Positions 1 to 8,646 of a stretch of 64,000 nt of DNA are shown here, piece by piece (the first letter of the stretch is position 1; each line of letters begins with the position of its first letter). The position numbers and the translations under genes were made by a program. The stretch comes from Corynebacterium rhinophilum (GTDB lineage Bacteria; Actinomycetota; Actinomycetes; Mycobacteriales; Mycobacteriaceae): contig NZ_JASPHQ010000002.1 of the NCBI RefSeq assembly GCF_030227225.1, positions 156,027 to 220,026 of the forward strand, read 5' to 3'. The notes under the pieces were generated by a model. It made no database searches and was not told where the DNA came from. It was given only the letters and a program-made list of their open reading frames with translations.

Positions 1-1
1 C

Positions 2-829
2 CAGGGCCTCGTGGCACTCGAGCAGGGGCTCGGCGTGCAGCTCATCGAGCGCTCTACCCGCAAGGTCATCGTAACCTCGGCCGGTGAAACCCTATTGCCT
101 TATGCCAAATCCACACTTGAGGCCGCCGATACCTTTCTCGCGCACGCCCGCGGCGCCCACGGCACGCTGTCCGGCCCGCTTACCATTGGCGTTATCCCGA
201 CCATCGCCCCGTATATCCTCCCGGATTTGTTGGCGAAGATTACGGAGACCTACCCGGAGCTTGAGCCGCGCTTTGTGGAGGAGCAAACCCAGCACCTCAT
301 CGCGCGCCTGCGCAACGGCAACCTCGATTTAGCCGTCCTTGCGCTGCCTTCAGAGGCCACGGGCATGGTCGACAGCCCGCTGTACACCGAGGACTTCGCC
401 ATCGTCAGCCCGCCCGATCACCCCATCGCCGGGCGTACGGACGTCCAGGTGGCGGAGCTGCGGGACTTGGATTTGCTGCTGCTTGACGATGGCCACTGTC
501 TCCGCGACCAAATCGTCGATCTCTGCCGGCACGCCCACGTCAACCCGGCGGAAGCAACCAATTCCGTCACGCGTGCCTCATCGCTTACCACCATTATGCA
601 GCTGGTCATGGGCGGGCTCGGCTGCACCCTTATCCCCAAGTCCGCATTGGCCACCGAATGCCACGGCAAGAACCTCGGCATCGCCTACTTCGATCCCGAT
701 GTCACCGCTGAGCGCGAAATCGGCCTCGTCTTCCGCTCCTCTGCCGCACGCAGTGAAGAGTTCCGCGAATTCGGCACCCTGATTACCGCCGCTTATGAAA
801 ATGCCCTCGCACGCTCGCTGGAGGGATAA
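2..829 (+). CDS. oxyR: Hydrogen-peroxide-sensing LysR-type regulator OxyR (5' end missing)
   Basis: The reading frame is open from the left edge, so the start codon and most of the helix-turn-helix lie outside the window. What remains begins at the end of the LysR DNA-binding domain (LEQGLGVQLIERSTRKV) and continues through the effector domain. The segment LDDGHCLRDQ matches the region around the peroxide-reactive cysteine of OxyR, and a second Cys follows in VDLCRHAH. This supports OxyR rather than another LysR regulator. In corynebacteria OxyR controls catalase, Dps and other peroxide-defence genes. The gene converges on a membrane-protein gene and ends at a strong hairpin. Confidence 0.88.
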   Translation, partial: QGLVALEQGLGVQLIERSTRKVIVTSAGETLLPYAKSTLEAADTFLAHARGAHGTLSGPLTIGVIPTIAPYILPDLLAKITETYPELEPRFVEEQTQHLIARLRNGNLDLAVLALPSEATGMVDSPLYTEDFAIVSPPDHPIAGRTDVQVAELRDLDLLLLDDGHCLRDQIVDLCRHAHVNPAEATNSVTRASSLTTIMQLVMGGLGCTLIPKSALATECHGKNLGIAYFDPDVTAEREIGLVFRSSAARSEEFREFGTLITAAYENALARSLEG

Positions 830-844
830 AACCGCCACACACGA

Positions 845-879
845 TTAAGGCCACCGAAGCAATGCCTCGGTGGCCTTAA
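845..879. terminator. Bidirectional intrinsic terminator between oxyR and the convergent membrane-protein gene
   Basis: A perfect 13-bp stem (845-857 with 867-879) flanks a 9-nt loop. Because the stem begins TTAA and ends TTAA, a short T-run follows in both directions. It lies 15 bp after each stop codon, so it can serve both convergent genes. Confidence 0.85.
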
Positions 880-894
880 ATAATGCTAAAGCGC

Positions 895-1827
895 TTACGC
901 AGTTTGGCCGGTCGCGCGGCCTGCACACTGGCGGAACAAGTAAGCCGTAGCCAGTAAGGTAACCGGTACGGCCACAATCAAGCCAACCAGCAACAGGATG
1001 CCGCCGGCAATCATAATCAGCGCGTTGAGCACCGTCAGCAGCAGGAGCTGGCCGTAGTTTTCTTTACCGGCCTTAAAACCGTTCTTAATGGCTTGGCCAA
1101 CCCCGTCACCGTCGGCTGCAAACCATTGCATCAGCATATAAAGCGGCTGGATGAATAGGCCGATGAGAGCCACTACAGCCATGACTCCGAAAAAGCTCGC
1201 CATGGCTTCCAACGCCTCGTCCTCGGTGGCGTCGGCGCCCGCGTCTGGGCCGAGGAAGATCGAGCCACCAACGAAGATGAACATTACTACCGAGGAAATA
1301 ATACCGATGATGATCATGATCACCAGTGGCTGCCACCACCGCACGTCCTTGCCCACATAGCTCCACCCAGTACGCGGGTCATCGATCTGGAAAAGCGCCA
1401 GTCGCATCGCCAACAAGCTGACGACGACCATGATCACGTAGGACACGATTTGCACAATGGATCCCGCACCGGAGGCATCCGCGCCCTCTGCGGGAGCAAC
1501 GGCCAGGCTCACTCCGGAGACTGCTATGACAATGACGCCAACGAGCAAGGCACCGAGTATCCACAGTTTCCAGTTCTTAAACACCGTGCGAAAGGCCCAC
1601 GAAATCGAATCAATGGCCGAGGGCTTTCCGGTAAATCCGCCGGAATTTACGGTATTGTCCTGTGCTTGGTAGCCCGCATATCCTTGATTGCCGGAGCTTT
1701 CGTAGCTGCCGCTCTCGTGGCTGCCGCCATAGGACGGCAGGCTTCCGTAGCTCGGCTGATCCTCCGGGTGATCAGTCGGTTCATAGCGGGGAAAATCGTC
1801 ATTTCCACCGGAGTTTTTGTCGTTCAT
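895..1827 (-). CDS. Multi-pass membrane protein with an acidic Gly/Ser/Tyr-rich N-terminal tail
   Basis: About 310 aa. The first ~80 residues are a hydrophilic, low-complexity tail rich in Ser, Gly, Tyr and Asp, with a repeated SYG/GSYES pattern. Five or six membrane segments follow, starting at WKLWILGALLVG and ending near PVTLLATAYLF. No catalytic motif is visible. The start at 1827 (MNDKNSGG) is chosen over the longer frame from 1887 because a GAAGGAAGG ribosome-binding site sits just upstream and the extra residues look untranslated. Similar tailed membrane proteins are common in corynebacteria, but the function is unknown. It converges on oxyR and diverges from hrpA. Confidence 0.7.
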   Translation of the reverse strand: MNDKNSGGNDDFPRYEPTDHPEDQPSYGSLPSYGGSHESGSYESSGNQGYAGYQAQDNTVNSGGFTGKPSAIDSISWAFRTVFKNWKLWILGALLVGVIVIAVSGVSLAVAPAEGADASGAGSIVQIVSYVIMVVVSLLAMRLALFQIDDPRTGWSYVGKDVRWWQPLVIMIIIGIISSVVMFIFVGGSIFLGPDAGADATEDEALEAMASFFGVMAVVALIGLFIQPLYMLMQWFAADGDGVGQAIKNGFKAGKENYGQLLLLTVLNALIMIAGGILLLVGLIVAVPVTLLATAYLFRQCAGRATGQTA

Positions 1828-1948
1828 CAGCGGTGCCTTCCTTCTATATTCGGGTTGGGTGCAACGAGAAAAATATCTTTTAGACAAGTATTTTCACAAT
1901 AGCAACTTTTTCCACTCCACGTAACCGGGGTAAGCTCATTAATTAGCC

Positions 1949-4900
1949 ATGACACAGCATGAAACCACGACGTCGCAGGCCCCTAGCCGCGATGAACTTT
2001 TTGCAGCATTAGACAACGTCACCATCGCCGAGGCCCGCAGCTTCCGCCGCCGCCTATCGAAGGCACGCGCCCCCAAGGCCCTGCGCGAAATTGGCCAGGA
2101 TATCCAGGCCGCCGCAGATCGCCTCGCGCTTGTCGATGCCGCCGTTCCCCCACTCACCTACCCCGATTCCCTGCCGGTCAGCGGCCGCAAGGACGATATT
2201 GCCGCCGCGATTGAAGAAAACCAGGTAGTCATCATTGCCGGTGAAACCGGTTCTGGTAAGACCACGCAGATCCCCAAGATCTGCCTCGACATCGGCCGAG
2301 GCCGCCGCGGACTCATCGGCCACACCCAGCCGCGCCGCATCGCCGCGCGGACCGTCGCCGAGCGCATCGCCTCCGAGCTCGACCAAGACATTGGGGAGTC
2401 GGTGGGCTACGCCATCCGCTTCGATGACCAGGTCTCTGATACCACCGCCGTAAAACTCATGACGGACGGCATCCTGCTAGCGGAAATGCAGCGCGATCGC
2501 TTCCTTAATAAGTACGACACCATCATTATCGATGAGGCACACGAGCGCTCTTTGAATATCGACTTCCTCTTGGGGTATCTCAAGCGGTTGCTTCCCAAGC
2601 GGCCCGATCTCAAAGTGATCATCACCTCCGCGACGATCGATCCGGAAAGTTTTGCCGAGCACTTCGCCCAGCCCGATGGCACGCCTGCGCCCATCATCGA
2701 GGTATCCGGGCGCACCTATCCGGTAGAAATTCGCTACCGCCCCCTCGAATTCGAGGCCGGTGGAAAGCTGGTGGATCAAGATCCGCTCGATGGCTTAACT
2801 GAGGCCATCGAGGAGCTCATGGCAGAAGGCGACGGCGATATCCTCTGCTTTTTCCCAGGCGAGCGCGATATCCGCGATGCTATGGAAGCAATCGAGGCCA
2901 AGAAGTGGAAAAACGTGGAGGTCGCTCCCCTCTTCGGGCGCCTGTCCAACCAGGAACAGCACCGCGTATTTAGCAATCACCGCGGAAGGCGCATCGTTTT
3001 GGCCACCAATATCGCCGAAACCTCGCTGACCGTGCCCGGAATCCGCTACGTCGTGGATACCGGCACCGCGCGCATCTCGCGCTATTCCACGCGGACCAAG
3101 GTGCAGCGCCTACCTATCGAGCCCATTTCGCAGGCCTCTGCCAATCAGCGCTCGGGTAGGTGCGGCCGCGTCGCCGATGGCATCGCTATCCGCCTCTACA
3201 GCGAGCAAGACTTTCAAAGCCGACCAGAGTTTACTGATCCGGAAATCCTGCGCACCAACCTGGCCAGCGTCATTTTGCAGATGGTCTCGCTCAAGCTCGG
3301 CGATATCGAGAAATTCCCCTTCCTCCAGCCACCCGAGTTCAAGGCCATTCGCGATGGCCTCAACCTCCTCCACGAGCTCGGTGCCCTCCAAGACAAGCAC
3401 GAGAAACCGGCGCTGACCGAAACCGGCCGCAATTTGGCCCGCATCCCACTCGATCCCCGCATGGCACGCATGCTTATCGAGGCCCATACCAACGGCTGCC
3501 TCCACGATGTCATCGTCATCGTTGCCGCCATGACCATCCAAGACGTGCGCGAACGCCCGCTGGAGTACCAAGCGCAAGCTGATCAAGCGCACGCGCGCTT
3601 TAAGGACAAGACCTCTGACTTTTTGTCCATGCTGAAGTTGTGGGATTACATCAAACAGACCCGCAATGAGCAATCAGGCAATAAATTCCGCAAGCGCATG
3701 AAGCAGGAGTTTCTCCACTACATGCGCATCCGCGAGTGGTTCGACCTGGTCCGCCAGCTCAAAGACGTCTCCAAGCAGCTGGGGTGGGATTACCAAGAAG
3801 GCACCGAACGCCGCTCCGACGATATTCACATCGCGCTGCTATCTGGCCTGCTTTCCAATATTGGCGCCCGCGACGGCAATTCCAAGGAGTTCCACGGCGC
3901 GCGCAATACCCGTTTCCTCGTCTTTCCAGGTTCCGCCTTGGCCAAAAAGCCACCCGAGTTCCTCATGGCGGCGGAGCTCGTCGAAACCTCTCGGCTTTGG
4001 GCACGCGACGTTGCCGCTATCGATCCGGCCTGGGTGGAAAAACTCGGTGCGGACCTGCTCAAACACAACTATTCCGATCCCACGTGGTCCCGCAAGCGCG
4101 CGGCCGCCATCGCACACCAGAAGTCCACGCTCTACGGCGTGCCCATCGTCGCGGATCGCACCGTGCCCTATCACCGCGTGGATCCCGTCGCGGCGCGCGA
4201 TATGTTCATCCGCAATGCGCTTATCGCCGGCGAGTGGAACGCGCACCACGACTTCCTCAAGGCAAACGCGCAGGCCCTTGATGAAGCGGCCGAATACGAG
4301 GAAAAGGCCCGCCGCCGCGGCCTTATCGTGGATGAGGATACCCTCTTCGATTTCTATGACCAGCGCATTCCCGCCAAGGTCACCACGGGCCGCCATTTCG
4401 ATTCCTGGTGGAAGAAAAAGCGCCGCCAGGAACCCGATCTGCTGAATTTCGACCCAGCCACGCTTGTCGATGACTCCCACGACGTAACCGAAGTCTCCTT
4501 CCCAGATCACTGGCGCAAAGGCTCCATCGATTACGAGCTGACTTATAAATTCGAACCCGGCGACCCGCTCGATGGCGTCACCGTCATGGTCCCCGTTCCC
4601 ATGCTTGCCGGCCTCGATACCGAAGGCTTCGATTGGCTCGTTCCCGGCCTGCGATTCGAGCTCGTCAACGAGCTTATTCGTTCCCTTCCCAAGGCCCTGC
4701 GGCGCACCGTCGTGCCCGCCCCGGAATTTGCCGAGCGCGCCATGGACCGGCTCATTCCCTTCGAAGGCCCCCTTACCCAGCAGCTTGCCGATGTCCTGCG
4801 CGAGCTCGGCGGGCACGGCATCAACGCCTCCGACTTCCAACCGGACAAGTTGCCGGATCATTTGCGGATGAACTACGCGGCCATCGACAAGCGTGGCACC

Positions 4901-5851
4901 ATCATCGACTCCGATAGGGACCTTGCCGCCCTGCGCGAGCGCCAGGCCGGGCACATCAAATCGTCCGTCTCTCAAGTTAGCCGCACCGCCGAATCCACCG
5001 CAGTCAGCGAGTGGACCGACGATACCCTGGGCACCGTTGACGAGACCGTCACCACCACCGTTGACGGCCACGAAGTCACCGCCTACCCAGCGCTGGTGGC
5101 CACCAAAGACGGCGTGGAGCTTAAGGTTCACCCCACCAAGGCGGCTGCCGATGCCGCCATGGTCACCACCACCCTCACGCTCTTGATGCGCGAAATTTCC
5201 GTCTCGACCGCGCAAATGGTCAAGGGGCTGCCCTTGCAACAGCGCGTCGCCGTGGACTCTTATCCGCATGGCGGCGCCGACGGCCTGGTCAATGACGCCC
5301 GCGTCGCGGCGATCCGCGACCTCATGCTCGAAGCTGGCGGCCCCGTGCGCTCGCCAGAGGCGTTTACCGAGCTCAAGGATTCCGTGAAACCGCAGGTCCC
5401 CGGCCGCGTGCGACAATCAATCGTCTCGATCGCGCCTGGCTTGGCTGAGTACTCCAACCTCCGCGCCGAGCTTTCCCAGTGGGATGGTCCCGCCATCGAC
5501 GATATGGAAAAGCAACTTAATTTCCTTCTTCCGCCAAATGCCATCACCGTGCACGGAGCCGCGCACCTGCGCCACCTTCCCCGCTACATCCAGGCAATGC
5601 GCATCCGCCTAGAGGACATGTCGCTCGATCCGGATCGCGATGCGGACCGCCAAGCGGAGGTCGATAATGCCAAGGCCTACCTAGCGAACCGCCTCCGAAA
5701 CCTCCCCGCGGGCCGCGAAAAGACCCGCGAGGTCAAGGACATCCACTGGATGATTGAGGAATTGCGGGTCTCGCTCTTTGCCCAACGCCTCGGCACGGCC
5801 CACGCAGTATCCCTGCGGAGGATTCAAAAAGCGGTGGATAAGCTGCGCTAG
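1949..5851 (+). CDS. hrpA: ATP-dependent RNA helicase HrpA (DEAH/RHA family)
   Basis: 1300 aa, the usual length for full bacterial HrpA. Motifs appear in order near the N-terminus: Walker A GETGSGKTTQ, DEAH box IIIDEAHERS, SAT motif ITSATID and motif VI QRSGRCGR. The helicase-associated and OB-like domains follow, then the long HrpA-specific C-terminal region (DUF3418-like). Bacterial HrpA remodels RNA and can rescue stalled ribosomes. The gene stands alone, divergent from the membrane-protein gene. Its start codon has no strong Shine-Dalgarno sequence; a TAAGCT hexamer lies 12 nt upstream, so the 5' leader may be very short. Confidence 0.93.
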   Translation: MTQHETTTSQAPSRDELFAALDNVTIAEARSFRRRLSKARAPKALREIGQDIQAAADRLALVDAAVPPLTYPDSLPVSGRKDDIAAAIEENQVVIIAGETGSGKTTQIPKICLDIGRGRRGLIGHTQPRRIAARTVAERIASELDQDIGESVGYAIRFDDQVSDTTAVKLMTDGILLAEMQRDRFLNKYDTIIIDEAHERSLNIDFLLGYLKRLLPKRPDLKVIITSATIDPESFAEHFAQPDGTPAPIIEVSGRTYPVEIRYRPLEFEAGGKLVDQDPLDGLTEAIEELMAEGDGDILCFFPGERDIRDAMEAIEAKKWKNVEVAPLFGRLSNQEQHRVFSNHRGRRIVLATNIAETSLTVPGIRYVVDTGTARISRYSTRTKVQRLPIEPISQASANQRSGRCGRVADGIAIRLYSEQDFQSRPEFTDPEILRTNLASVILQMVSLKLGDIEKFPFLQPPEFKAIRDGLNLLHELGALQDKHEKPALTETGRNLARIPLDPRMARMLIEAHTNGCLHDVIVIVAAMTIQDVRERPLEYQAQADQAHARFKDKTSDFLSMLKLWDYIKQTRNEQSGNKFRKRMKQEFLHYMRIREWFDLVRQLKDVSKQLGWDYQEGTERRSDDIHIALLSGLLSNIGARDGNSKEFHGARNTRFLVFPGSALAKKPPEFLMAAELVETSRLWARDVAAIDPAWVEKLGADLLKHNYSDPTWSRKRAAAIAHQKSTLYGVPIVADRTVPYHRVDPVAARDMFIRNALIAGEWNAHHDFLKANAQALDEAAEYEEKARRRGLIVDEDTLFDFYDQRIPAKVTTGRHFDSWWKKKRRQEPDLLNFDPATLVDDSHDVTEVSFPDHWRKGSIDYELTYKFEPGDPLDGVTVMVPVPMLAGLDTEGFDWLVPGLRFELVNELIRSLPKALRRTVVPAPEFAERAMDRLIPFEGPLTQQLADVLRELGGHGINASDFQPDKLPDHLRMNYAAIDKRGTIIDSDRDLAALRERQAGHIKSSVSQVSRTAESTAVSEWTDDTLGTVDETVTTTVDGHEVTAYPALVATKDGVELKVHPTKAAADAAMVTTTLTLLMREISVSTAQMVKGLPLQQRVAVDSYPHGGADGLVNDARVAAIRDLMLEAGGPVRSPEAFTELKDSVKPQVPGRVRQSIVSIAPGLAEYSNLRAELSQWDGPAIDDMEKQLNFLLPPNAITVHGAAHLRHLPRYIQAMRIRLEDMSLDPDRDADRQAEVDNAKAYLANRLRNLPAGREKTREVKDIHWMIEELRVSLFAQRLGTAHAVSLRRIQKAVDKLR

Positions 5852-5915
5852 TCTCCCCAACGTCTCGGTCCCGCCGCCGGCCGACGACCCCGGCTCCCCG
5901 CCACGGACGCCCAGC

Positions 5916-5949
5916 CTGCTGGCTGGCCGTCCGGTCTGCTGGCTGGCCG
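5916..5949. repeat. Two direct copies of a 14-bp GC-rich unit downstream of hrpA
   Basis: CTGCTGGCTGGCCG occurs at 5916-5929 and again at 5936-5949. It sits in a C/G-rich stretch that also repeats CCGTCCGG. The 266-bp gap 5852-6117 between convergent hrpA and nrdR holds no convincing gene. The repeats can form several competing hairpins and may act in 3'-end formation. Confidence 0.6.
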
Positions 5950-6117
5950 CCCGTCCGGCCGTCCCTAAGCTAGAAATCCGCTTACTCGGCCGCCGGCGGC
6001 GCGAACCTTGGTCAGCCCCTTAGAGAAACCATGCACACAAAAGGCCAGTTAAGACCGCTTCGAGCCTGCGCAGGAACGGTTGTATAACTGCTGAGAAATC
6101 GTCCTACACTGCGCAGC

Positions 6118-6576
6118 TTAAAGGTCTCCGCGATCGCGCCGCCGCATCAAACGAATCTCCGATTCAAAGTCATCCGCGCTCTCGAATGATTTATACACCG
6201 AGGCAAAGCGCAGATATGCAACCTCGTCTAGGTCACGCAGCGGCTCAAGGATCGCTAGCCCGATTTCGTTGGCATTCACCTGCGAGGACCCGTGCCCCCG
6301 CACTGTTTCCTCAACCTCTTGGGCCAACTTTTTTAAGGCATCATCGCTAACGTCGCGACCCTGGCACGCGCGTCTAACGCCCCGAATGAGTTTATCCCGA
6401 CTAAATGGCTCAGCGAGGCCATTTCTCTTTACAACCAGCAGTACGGCCTTTTCCACAGTGGTGAAGCGCCCCTTGCAGGAAGCACACTCCCGCCGGCGCC
6501 GTATCGATGCGCCAGCATCAACCACGCGCGAGTCAATAACGCGGGATTGTTCGTTATGGCAAAACGGGCAGTACAC
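6118..6576 (-). CDS. nrdR: Ribonucleotide-reductase repressor NrdR
   Basis: 152 aa, full length. The N-terminal zinc ribbon is clear (CPFC near residue 3, then CASCKGRF near residue 32), and the ATP-cone domain follows ([16 protein letters not shown]). NrdR senses dATP/ATP and represses ribonucleotide-reductase genes. The start is GTG with an AAAGGA ribosome-binding site. It reads MYCPFC, where most homologues have MHCPFC. It lies downstream of divS on the same strand, as in C. glutamicum. Confidence 0.93.
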   Translation of the reverse strand: MYCPFCHNEQSRVIDSRVVDAGASIRRRRECASCKGRFTTVEKAVLLVVKRNGLAEPFSRDKLIRGVRRACQGRDVSDDALKKLAQEVEETVRGHGSSQVNANEIGLAILEPLRDLDEVAYLRFASVYKSFESADDFESEIRLMRRRDRGDL

Positions 6577-6759
6577 ACTAGTCCTTTCGCTAATTTAGCT
6601 TCTTGGTTTAGTTTACCTCCCAAGGCCAAGCCAAAACCTGGCACCATTGCGTCAGACTCCTCCTTCTCGCGTGCCTGTCTCCGTGAAGCAAGCGGGCCTA
6701 TATCCGGCCGGGAAGACGAGTTGCTGTCTAACAAGGCCCGTAGCATATAACCCTGAAGT

Positions 6760-6785
6760 GCCTGCTTTAGTGGCCTGCTTTAGTG
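6760..6785. repeat. Tandem duplication of a 13-bp unit just after the divS stop
   Basis: GCCTGCTTTAGTG occurs twice without a gap (6760-6772 and 6773-6785). It lies 9 bp downstream of the divS stop codon on the minus strand, in the 218-bp divS-nrdR gap 6577-6794, which otherwise holds no gene. It is probably a recent slippage duplication. Confidence 0.7.
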
Positions 6786-6794
6786 CACGCAGCA

Positions 6795-7199
6795 CTACTG
6801 GCCGATCGCTGCTTCTACTTGTTGTACCGAAGCACCAGGTTCGGTCGGCGTTTCAGCGCTCGTACCCATCAGCCCGCCGGCAACCGTGCCGAAAAATACG
6901 GCAGCGCCAAATACTGCACCAAGGAGGTAATTCTTTCGCGAACTATGCGCATCGTCTTCTTTCATCGGCCTGTTCGCGAAATCAGGTAAGGAACTTTCAT
7001 CAGGCCACGTATTCGAATAATCTTCAAAGTTCGTTCGATACACGGAATTTAAGGTCCTGATTTTCCCTTTTTCGAAAGGAGAATGCTGCGCGCCCCAGCG
7101 TTGATCATCAATATCCCAAATAGCGGCTGAAGGGACGATCTGTGGACGTACCACGCGCTGTTTACCCATGTTATTGCGAGAGTTAAGTAGTTGAGACAT
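6795..7199 (-). CDS. divS: Probable SOS cell-division suppressor DivS
   Basis: 134 aa. A ~90-residue cytoplasmic part is followed by one membrane segment (NYLLGAVFGAAVFFGTVAGGLMG) and a short Thr/Glu-rich tail. The call rests mainly on position: it is divergent from lexA, precedes nrdR, and faces several SOS-box sequences, exactly as divS does in C. glutamicum, where DivS blocks division during DNA damage. A single membrane anchor fits that role. The start at 7199 (MSQLLNSRNN) is chosen because GAAAGGAAAG lies just upstream; the longer frame to 7247 lacks this signal. No LysM domain is visible. Confidence 0.72.
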   Translation of the reverse strand: MSQLLNSRNNMGKQRVVRPQIVPSAAIWDIDDQRWGAQHSPFEKGKIRTLNSVYRTNFEDYSNTWPDESSLPDFANRPMKEDDAHSSRKNYLLGAVFGAAVFFGTVAGGLMGTSAETPTEPGASVQQVEAAIGQ

Positions 7200-7280
7200 T
7201 GCTTTCCTTTCGACGACCGCCGTAAGTCTAAAGCGGCCCCTTGACACAAGAAGAGCCCAATGTCGCTCCTGTGTTCGAGA

Positions 7281-7296
7281 TTATTTCTATGTTCGA
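7281..7296. promoter_or_regulatory. Degenerate SOS box on the divS side
   Basis: The 16-mer ends in TATGTTCGA, a perfect right half of the C. glutamicum LexA site, but its left half is degenerate. A similar half-site ends at 7278. It lies ~82 bp before the divS start, so it may help LexA repress divS. Confidence 0.5.
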
Positions 7297-7310
7297 TTTA
7301 TAGCACCCCT

Positions 7311-7326
7311 TCGAAAACATGTCTAG
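7311..7326. promoter_or_regulatory. SOS box (LexA operator) in the lexA-divS intergenic region
   Basis: TCGAAAACATGTCTAG matches the corynebacterial SOS consensus TCGAA(A/C)ANNTGTTCGA at most conserved positions. It lies between the divergent lexA and divS starts. Confidence 0.75.
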
Positions 7327-7341
7327 TTTTTCGCGTAAATC

Positions 7342-7357
7342 TCGAACGCTTGTACTT
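7342..7357. promoter_or_regulatory. Second SOS box, lexA-proximal
   Basis: TCGAACGCTTGTACTT keeps the TCGAAC left half and the central TGT of the consensus. It lies 96 bp upstream of the lexA start, in a position suited to autorepression. Confidence 0.7.
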
Positions 7358-7452
7358 TTCGTGCTACAAATGAGTTATGGCACGCAGGTGTCACCCTGCC
7401 CCTTTTCAAGCTACGAACGCAGAACCTCAGACCCCCTAGCTAGGAGCCGCAC

Positions 7453-8163
7453 ATGGGCCGCAAGAAAGCAAGCACCGCAAAGAACGATTACGCCTCCCTT
7501 TCGGAAAGGCAACGCCGCATCCTTAATGTCATCAGCGATGCGGTGATGCTCCGCGGTTACCCGCCCAGCATCCGCGAAATTGGTGACGCCGCCGGCCTGC
7601 AATCCACCTCGTCCGTGGCCTATCAGCTCAAGCAGCTTGAGGAAAAGGGCTTCCTGCGCCGCGATCCCAATAAGCCCCGCGCGGTCGACGTACGCCACCT
7701 CAACACTGACGACGCCGAAAAGAAGCCGGGCCGCAAGTCTAAGGACGTCCCCGATACCTCCGCCCACGGCCCTGAAGAGTCTGCCGCAGTAGCTTATATT
7801 CCCGTCGTTGGCCGCATCGCCGCCGGTGCACCAATCACCGCAGAGGAAAATATCGACACGTATTTCCCCATGCCGGACGAGGTCGTCGGCGGAGGCGAGC
7901 TCTATATGCTGCAGGTCGTGGGCGATTCCATGCAAGATGCCGGCATCCTCAACGGCGACTGGGTCATCATCCGGTCGCAATCGGTGGCTGAGGAAGGCGA
8001 GTTTGTCGCCGCACTTCTCGATGGCTCCGAGGCCACCGTCAAGGAATTCCACCGCGATTCCTCTGGCGTATGGCTCCTTCCGCACAACGATGCCTATCCG
8101 CCCATCAACGGCGATGATGCGGAAATTATGGGCAAGGTAGTATCCGTCTTCCGCAAACTCTAG
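7453..8163 (+). CDS. lexA: SOS repressor LexA
   Basis: 236 aa. The N-terminal winged helix-turn-helix ([19 protein letters not shown], then [18 protein letters not shown]) is followed by a linker and the S24 autoprotease domain. The self-cleavage Ala124-Gly125 bond, catalytic Ser159 ([10 protein letters not shown]) and Lys197 (TVKEFH) are all present. RecA filaments trigger cleavage and derepress the SOS regulon; recA lies about 20 kb downstream in this window. An AGGAG ribosome-binding site precedes the ATG. The gene is divergent from divS, with SOS boxes between them. Confidence 0.97.
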   Translation: MGRKKASTAKNDYASLSERQRRILNVISDAVMLRGYPPSIREIGDAAGLQSTSSVAYQLKQLEEKGFLRRDPNKPRAVDVRHLNTDDAEKKPGRKSKDVPDTSAHGPEESAAVAYIPVVGRIAAGAPITAEENIDTYFPMPDEVVGGGELYMLQVVGDSMQDAGILNGDWVIIRSQSVAEEGEFVAALLDGSEATVKEFHRDSSGVWLLPHNDAYPPINGDDAEIMGKVVSVFRKL

Positions 8164-8646
8164 GCCTCGGCAAGCTATTTTTACCAAGCGCACGCGAGTT
8201 TTCTCCTGCGGTTGTTGTCGCCACCGGCACTCTGCGCCCGCTTTCTTGAAACCCGCTCTTTGCACTTCGTGCGCTGCGCTGTTCCCCCTGCTTGGGAGCA
8301 GGGCTGTACGAGTTTCAACGCATTCCACGCCTTTCTGCCTCGCAATCGCGCCCCAAAAAGCCAACTTAAATTCGCGGGGTCTATTGAGAAAGCACCCCCG
8401 AAATAACGGATCCGTAAGTTAAGCGCTACTAGGGTTGGCTTCCAACTAGGACAAATAAAGGCGACTGACCTGCGGCTTTTATCCCAAACCAGACAACAGC
8501 GCACACCTTAATTTTTGTTTTCGTCCGATTACCGCCGAATTTTGACACAATGGAGGAAGAAATCCCACATCATATAGCTTTCACCGCGCACCTGCATACG
8601 CAAATGGAGTAACCGCCCGGCCGAAGGCGAGGAGCAAGGAGGGTCT
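8164..8646. other. 483-bp intergenic region between lexA and sugR
   Basis: No convincing gene is seen. A 7-bp hairpin with a tetraloop (8286-8292 with 8297-8303) has no T-run. A TTGACA hexamer (8542-8547) and a TATAGC hexamer (8573-8578) are too far apart to be paired confidently as a sugR promoter. The part nearest sugR is richer in A and T, as expected for a promoter region. Confidence 0.5.

Noticed and set aside
3839..5416. 525-aa open frame on the minus strand inside hrpA
   Set aside because: It is antisense to a complete hrpA gene and has no ribosome-binding site or recognisable domain; high GC at third positions leaves antisense frames open.
5852..6117. Small gene between hrpA and nrdR (plus-strand frame from 5754)
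   Set aside because: It is an out-of-frame overlap with hrpA and reads Pro/Arg/Ala-rich repeat DNA.
8181..8504. 107-aa minus-strand frame between lexA and sugR
   Set aside because: No ribosome-binding site, no domain, Arg/Lys/Trp-rich random composition.
8542..8578. TTGACA...TATAGC as the sugR promoter
   Set aside because: The spacer is 25 nt, too long for a sigma-A type promoter; another -10 may be used.
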